Source: JBHIEE01 sp046760445 (GTDB lineage: Bacteria > Acidobacteriota > Aminicenantia > JdFR-78). Taken from it: a stretch of DNA of 52,241 nt. Below, one piece after another: positions 17,219-26,783 of the stretch; position 1 is the stretch's first letter; each line of letters opens with the position of its first letter. The position numbers and the translations under genes were made by a program. Under the pieces are notes generated by a model, which was not told the origin of the DNA, searched no databases, and saw only the letters and a list, made by a program, of their open reading frames with translations. The DNA is taken from the NCBI GenBank assembly GCA_046760445.1, contig JBHIEE010000004.1:1-52241 (forward strand). The letters are read 5' to 3'.

Positions 17219-19207
17219 ATGAGAAAAAAATTTATTAGTTTAATCGCTCTTGTTATCTGTTTGTCCTTTTTTACTTTTGTTGTTTCAGCAGCTGAAAAAA
17301 AACCTTTGACCCTTAAAGAAATGATTGGCATCAAGACCATCGGTACTGTAGCCATTTCTCCCTGCGGAAAAATGGTTGCTTTCGATGTCACCTCTGTGGA
17401 CTGGGAGAGTAATATTTTTACCAAAGATATTTGGTTAGCCTATACTGATGGCAGCCGCTGTTTTCCCGTCACCCATGGAAAACCCATGAATATGACACCA
17501 ACCTGGTCTCCCGACAGCAATTCCTTTGCCTTTATTTCTACCCGTGATGGAAAACCGCAAATATTTCTCTTTAAACCCGGTTTTGGTGAGCCGGAATTAT
17601 TATTTAATGCTGAAAATGGTGTGAATAAATTCGCCTGGTCTCCTGACGGTAAGTATGTTGCCTTTCTTACATCGGAAACCGTAGATAAGGAAAAGATGGA
17701 AAAGAAAAAGCAAGGATTTGATGCTGTAGAGATTGACGAATCGTCCCCAAGGTCCCAGTTGTATCTGTACGAAATCGCAACCAGAGAAATCAAACCAATC
17801 GCAACAGGAGATTTTCATATAGTGGGTTTTTCCTGGGCACCGGATAGCTCTAAGCTGGCATTTGTAACCTCGCCAAAAAATCTGGAATATGTTGTATGGG
17901 AAAACCAGAAGATGCGCGTTGTCAATCGAGATGGTAGTGAAATGAAAGTTCTTGATTACAAATACTATGAATTATTTTCCCGGCAAGGAGAAGCCATTTG
18001 GAGTCCTGATGGACACTATCTTGCTCTTGCTGTGGGTGATTTAACCAAGCCTGAATTTTATAATCCTGTTTTGCAGGTTTATGACTTTAAAACCGGGAAA
18101 AGCTTTAATGCCTCAGGAGAGGCTGACCACTTCATGATTGACTACAGTTGGTCCTCCGACGGTAAATTCATCTATTACATCGCCTTTCACATCCAGAACA
18201 GCCAGTTTTTCAAACTCGATTTCCAGAACAGAACGGTTGAACAAATCTCCCATTTCCCCAAAATGGAGATCAACAGTTTCTCCATAGCCGACGATGGCCA
18301 TACCATGGTATTTTCTGCCAGTACGCCTTCCTGGCCTCAGGAGCTTTATCTTGGAGATATCAACGACCCTGATAAAGCAAAACGTCTAACCAATATTCAT
18401 CCCGAACTTGAAAATACTGCCATTTATGAAACAGAGGAGATCACCTGGAAAGCTGAGGACGGGCTTACGATTTATGGGAATATTGTCTACCCTGCTGGCT
18501 ATGAAAAAGGTAAGAAATATCCCACTGTTACCTTGGTTCATGGTGGTCCTGCGGGAAACTTTAATAATTCTTTTGCAGCAAATTACTATTGTCCAGCCCA
18601 GTATTTTGCCGGACAGGGTTATCTGGTATACATGCCCAATGTCAGGGGTAGCATCGGCTGGGGTTCTGAATTTATGCGCAAAAACATTAGAGACTGGGGT
18701 GGTGGTGATTATAAAGACTTGATGGCAGGACTTGATTACCTTATAGAAAAAGAATTAGCGGATGAAGACAAGCTGGTGGTGTGGGGTGGAAGTTACGGTG
18801 GATATATGACTAATTGGATTGTAACCCAAACAAACCGCTTTAAAGCCGCTCACAGTGAAGTAAGTATTGCCAACCTTTACAGCAATTGGGCAGTTTCTCC
18901 CATCGGAAGGTTCCTAAGCCGTCTCTATTTTGAAAAAGATCCTCAGGAAGCCCCTGACATCTATCGGAAACTCTCTCCTATCACCTATGCTAAAAATGTA
19001 AAAACCCCTCTACTACTGACACAGAATGAAAAAGACCAGAGAGTCCCCATGGAGCAAGCCTTGGAATTTTATTGGGCTGTGAAGCTTACAGGAACTCCGG
19101 TGAAGCTTTTCATTTATCCTGGTGAGCCCCATCCAACAATCAAACCCAATCATCAACTCGATAAGCTTCAAAAAACTGAGGAGTGGTTTAAGAAATACTT
19201 GAAATGA
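17219..19207 (+). CDS. exported S9-family prolyl oligopeptidase-type peptidase
   Basis: A 662-residue protein preceded by AGAGGAGG. A signal peptide (FISLIALVICLSFFTFVVSA) directs it out of the cytoplasm. Residues 40-400 form a seven-bladed propeller with WSPDG-type repeats (PTWSPDSNSFAFIS, AWSPDGKYVAFLT), and 410-662 form the alpha/beta hydrolase domain. The triad is Ser525 in WGGSYGGYM, Asp606 in NEKDQRVPM and His638 in GEPHPTIKP. It should release dipeptides or short peptides from peptides that fit the propeller pore. A candidate ECF promoter lies upstream, and a TonB-dependent receptor with the same motif follows, so peptide breakdown and uptake may be co-regulated. Confidence 0.93.
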   Translation: MRKKFISLIALVICLSFFTFVVSAAEKKPLTLKEMIGIKTIGTVAISPCGKMVAFDVTSVDWESNIFTKDIWLAYTDGSRCFPVTHGKPMNMTPTWSPDSNSFAFISTRDGKPQIFLFKPGFGEPELLFNAENGVNKFAWSPDGKYVAFLTSETVDKEKMEKKKQGFDAVEIDESSPRSQLYLYEIATREIKPIATGDFHIVGFSWAPDSSKLAFVTSPKNLEYVVWENQKMRVVNRDGSEMKVLDYKYYELFSRQGEAIWSPDGHYLALAVGDLTKPEFYNPVLQVYDFKTGKSFNASGEADHFMIDYSWSSDGKFIYYIAFHIQNSQFFKLDFQNRTVEQISHFPKMEINSFSIADDGHTMVFSASTPSWPQELYLGDINDPDKAKRLTNIHPELENTAIYETEEITWKAEDGLTIYGNIVYPAGYEKGKKYPTVTLVHGGPAGNFNNSFAANYYCPAQYFAGQGYLVYMPNVRGSIGWGSEFMRKNIRDWGGGDYKDLMAGLDYLIEKELADEDKLVVWGGSYGGYMTNWIVTQTNRFKAAHSEVSIANLYSNWAVSPIGRFLSRLYFEKDPQEAPDIYRKLSPITYAKNVKTPLLLTQNEKDQRVPMEQALEFYWAVKLTGTPVKLFIYPGEPHPTIKPNHQLDKLQKTEEWFKKYLK

Positions 19208-19280
19208 TTGGCTCTTCTCCCATTTGTGTGAATAACCCGCCTGTCGGTGGACAGGGAGGATAATATAATAGAGAAATAAA

Positions 19281-19421
19281 AAGTTCAAATGACAAAGCTC
19301 AAATGACAAATATAAATCGTAAAGAGTAAGGAGTAAAGGGTAAAGTGGTAAATAATACCTTACGATTTACGCTTTACACTTCACGGTTTTGACATTCATT
19401 TGGCATTTGGATTTTGAACTT
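19281..19421. repeat. nested inverted repeat, about 140 bp
   Basis: The outer arms are AAGTTCAAATGACAAAGCTC on the left and CATTTGGATTTTGAACTT on the right. The inner arms are AAATCGTAAAG on the left and TTACGATTTACGCTTTAC on the right, around short tandem AGTAAGG/AGTAAAG units. Nested arms with a variable core suggest repeated insertion of short elements. The rest of the 19208-19860 gap has no gene; near 19240 there is a small GC-rich palindrome-like stretch (CCCGCCTGTCGGTGGACAGG). Confidence 0.7.
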
Positions 19422-19613
19422 TGGGTTTTTAGAACTCTATGAGAAATTGGGATTTAATCATTGCTATAGGGATACAGTACCCACACAAACTGGATAGGAG
19501 CCAAATGGTTGAATATCTAATTCTCATGATTTAAAAAATTGAATTTCCTTAGCTAATTTCTTTGAATTTTAATTCTTTTTCTGTCTTTTCATTGATCAAT
19601 TCTAAAATAAAAG

Positions 19614-19640
19614 TGGTACAAATTAGATATTTTTACCGTC
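19614..19640 (+). promoter_or_regulatory. candidate ECF-sigma promoter before the TonB-dependent receptor
   Basis: TGGTACAAAT at 19614-19623 and ATATTTTTACCGTC at 19627-19640 are identical in sequence and spacing to the element at 17058-17084. It implies a 5' leader of roughly 210 bases, which contains the start-stop element at 19790-19805. Confidence 0.6.
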
Positions 19641-19789
19641 CTAATACAATGACAATGAAATATTATATATACTTTGCGAAATGTGGAGGGTTTTTATAGA
19701 TTAAAGAATGTTTTTCTGTTTTAAAAATGAATTTTACTAATCTAATCGGTAAATTAGAAAAACGGTCAAAAAAATATAATTAAATATGC

Positions 19790-19805
19790 GGAGGTGAAAA
19801 TGTAA
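19790..19805 (+). promoter_or_regulatory. strong ribosome site followed by a start-stop codon pair
   Basis: GGAGGTGA at 19790-19797 is followed by ATG at 19800-19802 and immediately by TAA at 19803-19805. It sits 55 bp before the real start of the receptor gene, which has its own AAGGAGG. It may be a leader mini-ORF that parks ribosomes, or the remnant of a lost start. Confidence 0.4.
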
Positions 19806-19860
19806 AAGGATGGAGATTAAATTAATTCATAGATTATTTTTAAAGATAAGGAGGTAAAGG

Positions 19861-22083
19861 ATGAAAGGGTTTTTCAAAGTATTTTGTTTTACTTTTTTCA
19901 TGGCTTCTTTTCTGTTGGTCACAGCCATAAGTTGGGCTCAATCAGGGGGCACTCTGAAAGGGAAAGCGATCGACGAAAATGAAAAATTTCCTCTTCCCAC
20001 GGTACAGATATGGATTGTCGGAACAAAACTGTATGGTTCAACAGGCTCGGATGGAACCTTTGTCATTGATAATATTCCTCCAGGGGTATATAAAGTTACC
20101 TTCGAGTTAGCTGGCTATCTTATCGAAACCGTTAAAAATGTCAATATAACCGCAGGTCAGACAACTGAGTTGAATGTTTCAATGAGGATGGGCTTTGCCC
20201 ATGAAGTAACTGTAACTGCCCGACGCGATCCAACCATCCTTCAGAGAATTCCCCAGAATATCGAAGTGGTTACATCCGAGGAATTGGAGGACACCCCAAT
20301 TATCAACGTAGTCCAGGTTTTGAATAATGTGACTGGAGTGGATGTAGGAACAGGAAGCGGCAATACTACCCTGGGAAACTTTTTCTTTATTGATGGCTAT
20401 GGTGATGACTATATCCGAAAAATGGTAGACGGTGTGGACATCGGAGAAGTTGTAAGCAATTGGAGTATGTTGAATGCCTATCCTCAAGAATTGATCGACC
20501 AGGTTGAAGTCATAAAAGGCGGCACTTCATCTGTCTGGGGTTCCAACATGGGTGGCATCACCAATGTTATCACTAAAAGACTCAGAAATATGGAGAGACC
20601 AATGATCACCCTGAAAGGAACCTTTTCCAGCTTCGGTGAGATGGATTTTGGAGAAGCAAACGCTGTCCCCAATTCCGGTAATCTGCAAGGATATTCCGCC
20701 AACATCATGGGGACTTTAAAGAATTTCTATTACATATTTGGTTACAATCACAATAAACATGATGGATTTGTGGACTATGCGACAGAGAAGAACTACAGCA
20801 TTTTTACCAAATTGGGTTATGACTTTAGCGATAACACTTACCTGGATTTTCTTTATAGCTTCAACAAAGTATGGACGAAAGCTCATGAATTCTTAAAGAC
20901 TGACATGTTCGGACCTTTCTTCCCCTACTTCTGGCATGATAAGCTAGATTCTGAAGGGACTTCCCAGGTTGCTTCCTTGAAATTTTCATCCTTTGTTACC
21001 GATGCATTCAACGTTGAAGCCCAGTTAAAGTTTAACCGGACGACTTACGACGGAACAAGAGAATATCTTGAGGGAGGAGCCTTGACCCAGCCACCGGGCT
21101 ATATGCATATCTTCGATTTTTCAGACCAGAAACTTGGTTTTACAGTAAAAGGCTCTTATCGGCCCAGTGAAAATTTTTCCCTGGTAGGAGGCATGGATTA
21201 TTACAGGATAAAAGCCGATTTCGCCTATATCCCTGATCAACCCATAATCTATGTAGATTCAGTCGCCCCTTTCATAAACTCGGAGTATCGGATAGGGAAC
21301 CTGAGCCTTCATGCCGGTGCAAGGTACGATTACGACAGTTCCTTTGGTGACCAGGTCAGCCCTTCTGTAGGATTGAATTATAATTTCACACGAGCAACAT
21401 TGGTACGCTTAAACGTTGCCAGAACCTTTAAAGTTCCTGCTCTCCTGTACACTCTTGGAGAAGCATATGTCGTCGGGATACTTCCCAACCCTGATTTAAA
21501 ACCCGAAAGGGCCTGGGCTTACAGTGCTGGTTTTGAGTCTCAGGAACTTCACTATGTCTGGGTCAAAGTTTCAGTCTACTACCATAAGATGACCGATGGT
21601 ATCGTTCAAGTTCCCCATGAAACTCCCGGCAGGTTCACCTGGGCCAATACCGATGAGTTTACCCGCAAGGGTTATGAAGCTGAACTGGGTTTCTTAACGG
21701 GTTTTGGTGTGACTGGCTATATCGGAACAAACTATAACGACCATGTAAATACCACAGAAGATGTGGTGATTGACTGGATTCCGACCAGAACCTATAAAGC
21801 AGGGTTGAAATACAAAAACAATAAGCTGGATTTACTTATAAATTTACGCGGCAGGTATATCTGGTGGAATGAAGGAGATTTTTACTCCTACCTTTTTGAT
21901 CCTCATGACAAGAAATGGCTGTTCGATATGAGAATATCAAAGGGCTTCAAAATCACGGAAAATACTCGCCTGAGAATATTTGTCGACATTTTCAATCTCA
22001 CCGATCAGCTTTACTGGGATCGTAGCGATCAGCCTAACCCCAGAAGATGGGCAGCCCTAGGCTTTGAACTTCAGTTCAAATAA
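19861..22083 (+). CDS. TonB-dependent outer-membrane receptor
   Basis: A 740-residue protein with a signal peptide ending near AISWAQ and a clear AAGGAGG before the start. Residues 30-112 are a carboxypeptidase regulatory-like beta domain (LKGKAIDENEKFPLPTVQIW, FVIDNIPPGVYKVTFELAGY). The plug covers about 125-240 (RIPQNIEVVTSEELEDTP, IDQVEVIKGGTSSVWGSN). The remainder is a 22-strand barrel type, with SPSVGLNYNFTRATLVRLN and IFVDIFNLTDQLYWDRSDQP near the end. It imports a ligand through the outer membrane using TonB energy; the substrate is not decided by sequence. A candidate ECF promoter and start-stop leader precede it, and a strong terminator follows. Confidence 0.93.
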   Translation: MKGFFKVFCFTFFMASFLLVTAISWAQSGGTLKGKAIDENEKFPLPTVQIWIVGTKLYGSTGSDGTFVIDNIPPGVYKVTFELAGYLIETVKNVNITAGQTTELNVSMRMGFAHEVTVTARRDPTILQRIPQNIEVVTSEELEDTPIINVVQVLNNVTGVDVGTGSGNTTLGNFFFIDGYGDDYIRKMVDGVDIGEVVSNWSMLNAYPQELIDQVEVIKGGTSSVWGSNMGGITNVITKRLRNMERPMITLKGTFSSFGEMDFGEANAVPNSGNLQGYSANIMGTLKNFYYIFGYNHNKHDGFVDYATEKNYSIFTKLGYDFSDNTYLDFLYSFNKVWTKAHEFLKTDMFGPFFPYFWHDKLDSEGTSQVASLKFSSFVTDAFNVEAQLKFNRTTYDGTREYLEGGALTQPPGYMHIFDFSDQKLGFTVKGSYRPSENFSLVGGMDYYRIKADFAYIPDQPIIYVDSVAPFINSEYRIGNLSLHAGARYDYDSSFGDQVSPSVGLNYNFTRATLVRLNVARTFKVPALLYTLGEAYVVGILPNPDLKPERAWAYSAGFESQELHYVWVKVSVYYHKMTDGIVQVPHETPGRFTWANTDEFTRKGYEAELGFLTGFGVTGYIGTNYNDHVNTTEDVVIDWIPTRTYKAGLKYKNNKLDLLINLRGRYIWWNEGDFYSYLFDPHDKKWLFDMRISKGFKITENTRLRIFVDIFNLTDQLYWDRSDQPNPRRWAALGFELQFK

Positions 22084-22097
22084 GTTGTCTTGATTGG

Positions 22098-22133
22098 AAA
22101 GGGAGGCTTTTCTTGAAAAGCCTCCCTTTTTTT
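22098..22133 (+). terminator. Rho-independent terminator of the TonB-dependent receptor gene
   Basis: A perfect 14-bp stem, AAAGGGAGGCTTTT and AAAAGCCTCCCTTT, with a 4-nt loop, followed by T residues to 22133. It lies 14 bp after the stop. Confidence 0.95.
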
Positions 22134-22245
22134 GAATCTTGATTTCCTTCTTCTAGTGAAAAAATCGCTTTAAATCTCTTGATTTTATCGTCAAGTAAGG
22201 GTTATAAGTAAGAATGACATATTCTTATTTTGAAGGGAGAAATAC

Positions 22246-23748
22246 ATGAAGAAGCTATTAATTCGTATTTATTGCATAATCTTGTGTATGGTTTTTTTTC
22301 AAATATCTTGGGTTCCAGCGAAAGTCGAGGCATCCTCTAAACTTGATCAACAGCTCAACCAAATTTTTGAAGATGCCAAGGGCAAATTCTTCACTACGAT
22401 AAATAATTTACTAAAAAAACATCCACGTATATCGGAGTTAAATGGCAAGGATGTTATCAAGATTTTAGATGCTCAAAATCAGATCCCTTACCTCTTTGAA
22501 CGGTTAATGATTGTTGCTCATCAGAAGCATGAACCAACCTTTTCTCGATGGATTAAGCAAGGTGATAAAGAATCATTAGACAAGTTCCGGGAAAAGTTCG
22601 AGGCCCTAGCTAAGGATTACGCTGCCCGATTTGTTGGCTCTTTATTTTGCAAGGCGCGCCTTTATGATTTTGAATCTTCTTTGCCACATAATAAGGGAAA
22701 ATCTCGCTTGGATTTGGTGCTTCAATCCATTGGATATAATGCCAGGAACGACTTGCCTGATATGCCTCGAGAGCAATGGTTTACTAACAAGATCGAGCCT
22801 GATTACACTTCCCAATGGGGTATCGATGCGGTCAATGCACGGAAATGTCGGCCAATTACAAGAGGATCAGGAGTGATTGTAGCAGTGATTGATTCCGGTA
22901 TTGATCCTTATAACTCCCTCTTCAAAGACAAACTTGTGCCAGGGTTTAATTTTTTACAGCGTACCACGCCTCCCTGGAGTGATGAACAACCTCCAATGAT
23001 TGACTGGGGCTTCCATGGTACAGCAACTGCCTCCACTGTCCTGATGATCACTCCTGATTCTCGTATAATGCCAGTGCGGGTTTTTGACTCCGACACCATG
23101 AACGATCCTCCAATGGATTATTGGATAAACGAATTTATAGCGGCGGGAATTTACTATGCCGTGAATCATGGCGCCCATGTAATCCAATTGAGTGGAGCCT
23201 TGAAGTCAACCGAACCAGTAGTTGTCGATGCTGTTCGCTACGCCTATTACCACAATGTCGTTATATGCTCCTCTGCCGGTAATATACCCAGGGCCCACTT
23301 CGGTGTCAAAACAGAAGAAGTGATGTACAGAGCTTTTGAGGATGAAGTCCTATTGGTAGGCGGGGTTGGAAAGGAGGACGCAAGAATACGTCCTTCGTCC
23401 TTTTCAGTACCTGGGCCCAATGTGGATGTTGCTGCTCCGGCAGAAAATGTTTTTGTGATATTCCCTGTCTACATGAAGGAATATAAGAACGACTATGTGG
23501 CTGGTACTTCTCTCTCTTCACCGATAGCATCAGGAGTTGTGGCCCTGATGCGGAGCGCCGCACCACCGCCTGAAGAGCTTCTGAAGAAGCCCGGAGCCTA
23601 TTGTCGATTGGTTTCACGCTGTCTGCGGGAAACAGCCCGACTGGACATTTTAGGTCTGGTAGAACCAAACGATGTCGTAGGTCAAGGTCTGATCGATACT
23701 CATGCAGCGGGTCAGATGATCCAGCGTCTGTTAAAGGTAGAGAAATAA
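22246..23748 (+). CDS. S8 subtilisin-family serine protease, exported
   Basis: A 500-residue protein preceded by AAGGGAG. The signal peptide is at the N-terminus (LIRIYCIILCMVFFQIS). Residues 30-190 are a helical N-terminal region that may act as a propeptide. The catalytic domain has Asp216 in VAVIDSGIDP, His257 in GFHGTATAS and Ser422 in GTSLSSPIASG, the complete subtilisin triad. It probably degrades proteins in the periplasm or outside the cell. It lies between a terminated TonB-receptor gene and a Tat-exported DUF362 protein. Codon use looks somewhat more GC-rich than in the downstream genes. The substrate is unknown. Confidence 0.93.
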   Translation: MKKLLIRIYCIILCMVFFQISWVPAKVEASSKLDQQLNQIFEDAKGKFFTTINNLLKKHPRISELNGKDVIKILDAQNQIPYLFERLMIVAHQKHEPTFSRWIKQGDKESLDKFREKFEALAKDYAARFVGSLFCKARLYDFESSLPHNKGKSRLDLVLQSIGYNARNDLPDMPREQWFTNKIEPDYTSQWGIDAVNARKCRPITRGSGVIVAVIDSGIDPYNSLFKDKLVPGFNFLQRTTPPWSDEQPPMIDWGFHGTATASTVLMITPDSRIMPVRVFDSDTMNDPPMDYWINEFIAAGIYYAVNHGAHVIQLSGALKSTEPVVVDAVRYAYYHNVVICSSAGNIPRAHFGVKTEEVMYRAFEDEVLLVGGVGKEDARIRPSSFSVPGPNVDVAAPAENVFVIFPVYMKEYKNDYVAGTSLSSPIASGVVALMRSAAPPPEELLKKPGAYCRLVSRCLRETARLDILGLVEPNDVVGQGLIDTHAAGQMIQRLLKVEK

Positions 23749-23788
23749 TCAAATTCTAATAAATTAAATTTATAAAAGGAGCTATTTC

Positions 23789-24742
23789 ATGGCAAAAAAA
23801 ATAAGTCGTAGAGATTTTATTGAAAAAAGTGCAAAAGTTGGGATTTCTGCCGCATTTGGGGGTAGCATAATTTCCCACTTCTTTAACGGCTCGCCAGTTC
23901 ATGCTCTTAGAAGAGAAAGAGTTGATATAGCTGTTGTCTCGGGCAGTGATTACTTTAATAATACAATCAAAGCCATAGAACTCCTTGGCGGTATAGAAAA
24001 GTTTGTTCCAAAAAATTCTGCGGTAGCTATTCTTCCTAATACTCAGAGTAAGCACCCTGGAACATATACGAAGCCAGATATTGTTCGTGCCGTCATAAAA
24101 ATGTGCAAAAAAGCAGGAGCAAAGGAGATTAATTGCCTCAGTTGGCTGCCGAGAAGGTATTGGGAAGCTACGGGTTTAGCAAAAGCTGTGGAAGATGAAG
24201 GGGCAAATTTAAAGATAGTAGATCTTAAGGATGAGTCCCTCTTCAAACCCCTTTCAATCCCTAAAGGCAAAGTTCTCAAAGAAGCAAAAATTATGAGAGA
24301 ATTTTTTAACAATGATGTCTTTATTAATATTCCCATCACAAAAGACCATGCTGGGAACAAATTTACTGGTACAATGAAAAATTTAATGGGCTTGAACTTC
24401 TCACAAGTCAACAGATTCTTCCACACAGGAGCTTTTGAGGATCGCCCAGATAATATCGAGCATCTTGATCAGTGCATTGCTGACTTGAATACGATCATAA
24501 AGCCAAATCTCTGTATTGTGGACGCTACTGAGTTAATCACCACCAATGGCCCTTTTGGTCCAGGCAATCTAATTAAACTTCAGAAAATAGTGGCAGGAGT
24601 AGATAGAGTTGCCATTGATGCTTATTGTGCCACTTTGTGGGGAATGGAAGGGGAAGACATTATTATGATTAAGCGAGCATTCGAACACAAACTTGGAGAG
24701 ATTGACTTAAAAAAACTAAAAATTAAAGAGTTAAAAATATAG
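23789..24742 (+). CDS. DUF362 protein with Tat signal
   Basis: A 317-residue protein preceded by AAAGGAG. SRRDFIEKSAKVGISAAFGG is a twin-arginine signal, so it is exported folded. The DUF362 core starts near residue 90 (PDIVRAVIKMCKKAGAKEIN) and includes VFINIPITKDHAGNKFTGTM and GPGNLIKLQKIVAGVDRVAI. There are no ferredoxin-type CxxCxxC clusters, unlike DUF362 proteins fused to 4Fe-4S domains. Some DUF362 members are thought to act in metal or cofactor-related processes, but no reaction is established. It lies 40 bp after the S8 protease and 57 bp before the DUF6599-type gene, probably in one transcript. Confidence 0.85.
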   Translation: MAKKISRRDFIEKSAKVGISAAFGGSIISHFFNGSPVHALRRERVDIAVVSGSDYFNNTIKAIELLGGIEKFVPKNSAVAILPNTQSKHPGTYTKPDIVRAVIKMCKKAGAKEINCLSWLPRRYWEATGLAKAVEDEGANLKIVDLKDESLFKPLSIPKGKVLKEAKIMREFFNNDVFINIPITKDHAGNKFTGTMKNLMGLNFSQVNRFFHTGAFEDRPDNIEHLDQCIADLNTIIKPNLCIVDATELITTNGPFGPGNLIKLQKIVAGVDRVAIDAYCATLWGMEGEDIIMIKRAFEHKLGEIDLKKLKIKELKI

Positions 24743-24799
24743 GGCCTGAAGGCTGCTTCAATGTAGGTTTTCCCACTGGCTAAGAGAAGAGATTTATAC

Positions 24800-25735
24800 A
24801 TGGCGAGAAAGTCAATTTTTTCCGTAGTCTTATTTGCATCTTGTATCTTGCTTCTTCTTCTTTCTTCGGAAAAATCAATAGCTCTCAAAGGAAGTCTCTC
24901 TAAATATTTACCAAAATCAGGCGAAATAGGAGAATGGAAAACAAATGATATTCCTCAGGAATTCAAAGGCGAGGATTTATTTTTGTATATAAACGGAGGG
25001 GCTGAAATATACCATGAATATGGCTTTAAACAGGTACTAGTTCAGGATTATATCAATAAGAATGGGAAATCTGTCTCTCTGGAAATTTTTGAGATGTTAA
25101 GTTCTGATAGCGCCTTTGGTATTTATACTTTCAAAACTAGCTCTGAAGGTAAAGAATTGGCCTTGGGCGATGAAGGGCGACTGGGAAGTTATTATTTGAA
25201 TTTCTGGAAGGGAAATTTTTTAGTAACATTGACAGGATTTGATGAAGATAAGGAAACAGTGGAAGGATTGCTGGAGATTGCGCGAGCTGTGGATGCAAAA
25301 ATTGAGATTAAAGGGAAAAAACCTTCTTTGGTCGCCTTTCTACCTGAGAAAGATTTAGTGAAATCGAGCATAAAATATTTTAAAGGACATCTTGGTTTGT
25401 ACAATAGCTATCAATTTTTCACCCAAGATGTTTTTGGTCTTAAAGAGGGGATAAAGGGTGATTATAAGGCTGAGTATAGCGTTTTTATAATCAAGTATGA
25501 GGATAATGATGAATGCCATAAGAGATACAATGAAGTGAGAAAGAGCTTAAAAGAAAGCTCGAGATACAATAACTTTAGGATTATAGGCGATGCTTTTCAA
25601 GTAACAGATGATGAAGATAAGCTTATTGTTATTAAATCTTTTAGAAAATATATCTTGATTGTTTTAGGAACAACTAGTCAGAGCGAAGCAAAAAAAATTA
25701 TGGCAAATATTCAGGAAAATATCAGAGACAAATAA
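24800..25735 (+). CDS. exported DUF6599-like protein
   Basis: A 311-residue protein. Residues 5-28 form a signal peptide (IFSVVLFASCILLLLLSSEK). The core has EDLFLYINGGAEIYHEYGFK, close to a motif I associate with DUF6599, then SVSLEIFEMLSSDSAFGIYT. The second half ends with a helix-strand unit (IIGDAFQVTDDEDKLIVIKS). The biochemical role is unknown. Proteins of this type are often found beside DUF362 genes in Acidobacteriota-like genomes, as here. The family name is from memory of the motif and would need a profile search to confirm. Confidence 0.7.
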   Translation: MARKSIFSVVLFASCILLLLLSSEKSIALKGSLSKYLPKSGEIGEWKTNDIPQEFKGEDLFLYINGGAEIYHEYGFKQVLVQDYINKNGKSVSLEIFEMLSSDSAFGIYTFKTSSEGKELALGDEGRLGSYYLNFWKGNFLVTLTGFDEDKETVEGLLEIARAVDAKIEIKGKKPSLVAFLPEKDLVKSSIKYFKGHLGLYNSYQFFTQDVFGLKEGIKGDYKAEYSVFIIKYEDNDECHKRYNEVRKSLKESSRYNNFRIIGDAFQVTDDEDKLIVIKSFRKYILIVLGTTSQSEAKKIMANIQENIRDK

Positions 25736-25858
25736 AAACAACTTTTTCACGATATTCTTTAATCTTCCAATTAGTCCTTACTTAGATAAAGACAAATATA
25801 CAATATTTTCTAAGAGAATATCTAACATTTTCAATAAATTTTGCTAAAATAGACTATT

Positions 25859-26674
25859 ATGATAAGTGTAAACACCATTGAAAATGAAGTTGTTCAACTA
25901 AAAATGGCAAGAAGTTTTTTAAAAAGGCCATTATATTTTACTGCTTGCTATTTTGTGGATGGGTTATTAATAGATACTGGTATGATAAATGTATCTAAGG
26001 AGTTACTAAAAGAATTGGAAAAATTTGAAATCGCAAAAATAGTTAATACTCATGCTCATGAAGACCATATTGGTAATAATTTAATCTTGCAAAAGAAGTA
26101 TGATCTTGAAATAAAAGCTCATGAAAAAGCCATAGAAATAATTGAAGACCCAACTAAACTAAATCTTCACCTATACCAAAAATTTTTATTTGGATTGCCA
26201 AAACCCTCTAAAGCAACACCAATTAAAGATAAAATTAATACAAAAAATTACTCTTTTGAAGCTGTTTATACTCCTGGACACAGTAAGGATCATATTTGTC
26301 TTTATGAGCGAAGTAAAGGTTGGTTATTTTCAGGAGATGCATTTATAGGAGGTTTGGAAAAGGTCTTACGAGCAGATTATAATATTCAGAAGATGATTTC
26401 TACATACAAAAAATTAAAAAACTTATCTCTTAAGGTCATTTTTACAGGATATGGAAAGATTGTTTATACTCCAAAAGAAAAAATAAATATAAAAATCTCA
26501 TACTTAGAGGAAGAAAGAGAGAAAATTTTAGCTTTATTTAATTCTGGTCTAACAGAAAAGGAAATAGCAAAAAAAGTATTTAAAAATGATTCTTTAATTC
26601 GCTTTGTAACAGGGGGACATTTTTCGAGTCTTAATCTTGTTAGATCATTTATCGCTAATTTTAAAAAGCTCTAA
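25859..26674 (+). CDS. metallo-beta-lactamase-fold hydrolase
   Basis: A 271-residue cytoplasmic protein. NTHAHEDHIGNN near residues 60-71 is the HxHxDH zinc motif. YTPGHSKDHICLY supplies the next His, and FSGDAFIGG the bridging Asp. Such enzymes hydrolyse thioesters, lactones or phosphodiesters; this sequence resembles glyoxalase II-like members but the substrate is open. The last 70 residues are helical (LEEEREKILALFNSGLTEKE), possibly a small DNA- or protein-binding tail. There is no ribosome site before the ATG, and an AT-rich promoter-like stretch (GCTAAAATAGACTATT) abuts it, so a leaderless transcript is possible. Confidence 0.85.
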   Translation: MISVNTIENEVVQLKMARSFLKRPLYFTACYFVDGLLIDTGMINVSKELLKELEKFEIAKIVNTHAHEDHIGNNLILQKKYDLEIKAHEKAIEIIEDPTKLNLHLYQKFLFGLPKPSKATPIKDKINTKNYSFEAVYTPGHSKDHICLYERSKGWLFSGDAFIGGLEKVLRADYNIQKMISTYKKLKNLSLKVIFTGYGKIVYTPKEKINIKISYLEEEREKILALFNSGLTEKEIAKKVFKNDSLIRFVTGGHFSSLNLVRSFIANFKKL

Positions 26675-26783
26675 TTCTATAGTTTCTTTGGCTGGCTGGA
26701 GAAAGCTCTCACCTTTAAATATTCATCACCTCCCTTGCTAACAGCCGATATGCCACTGTGTTACCTACCGTGTCACCTTGTTG

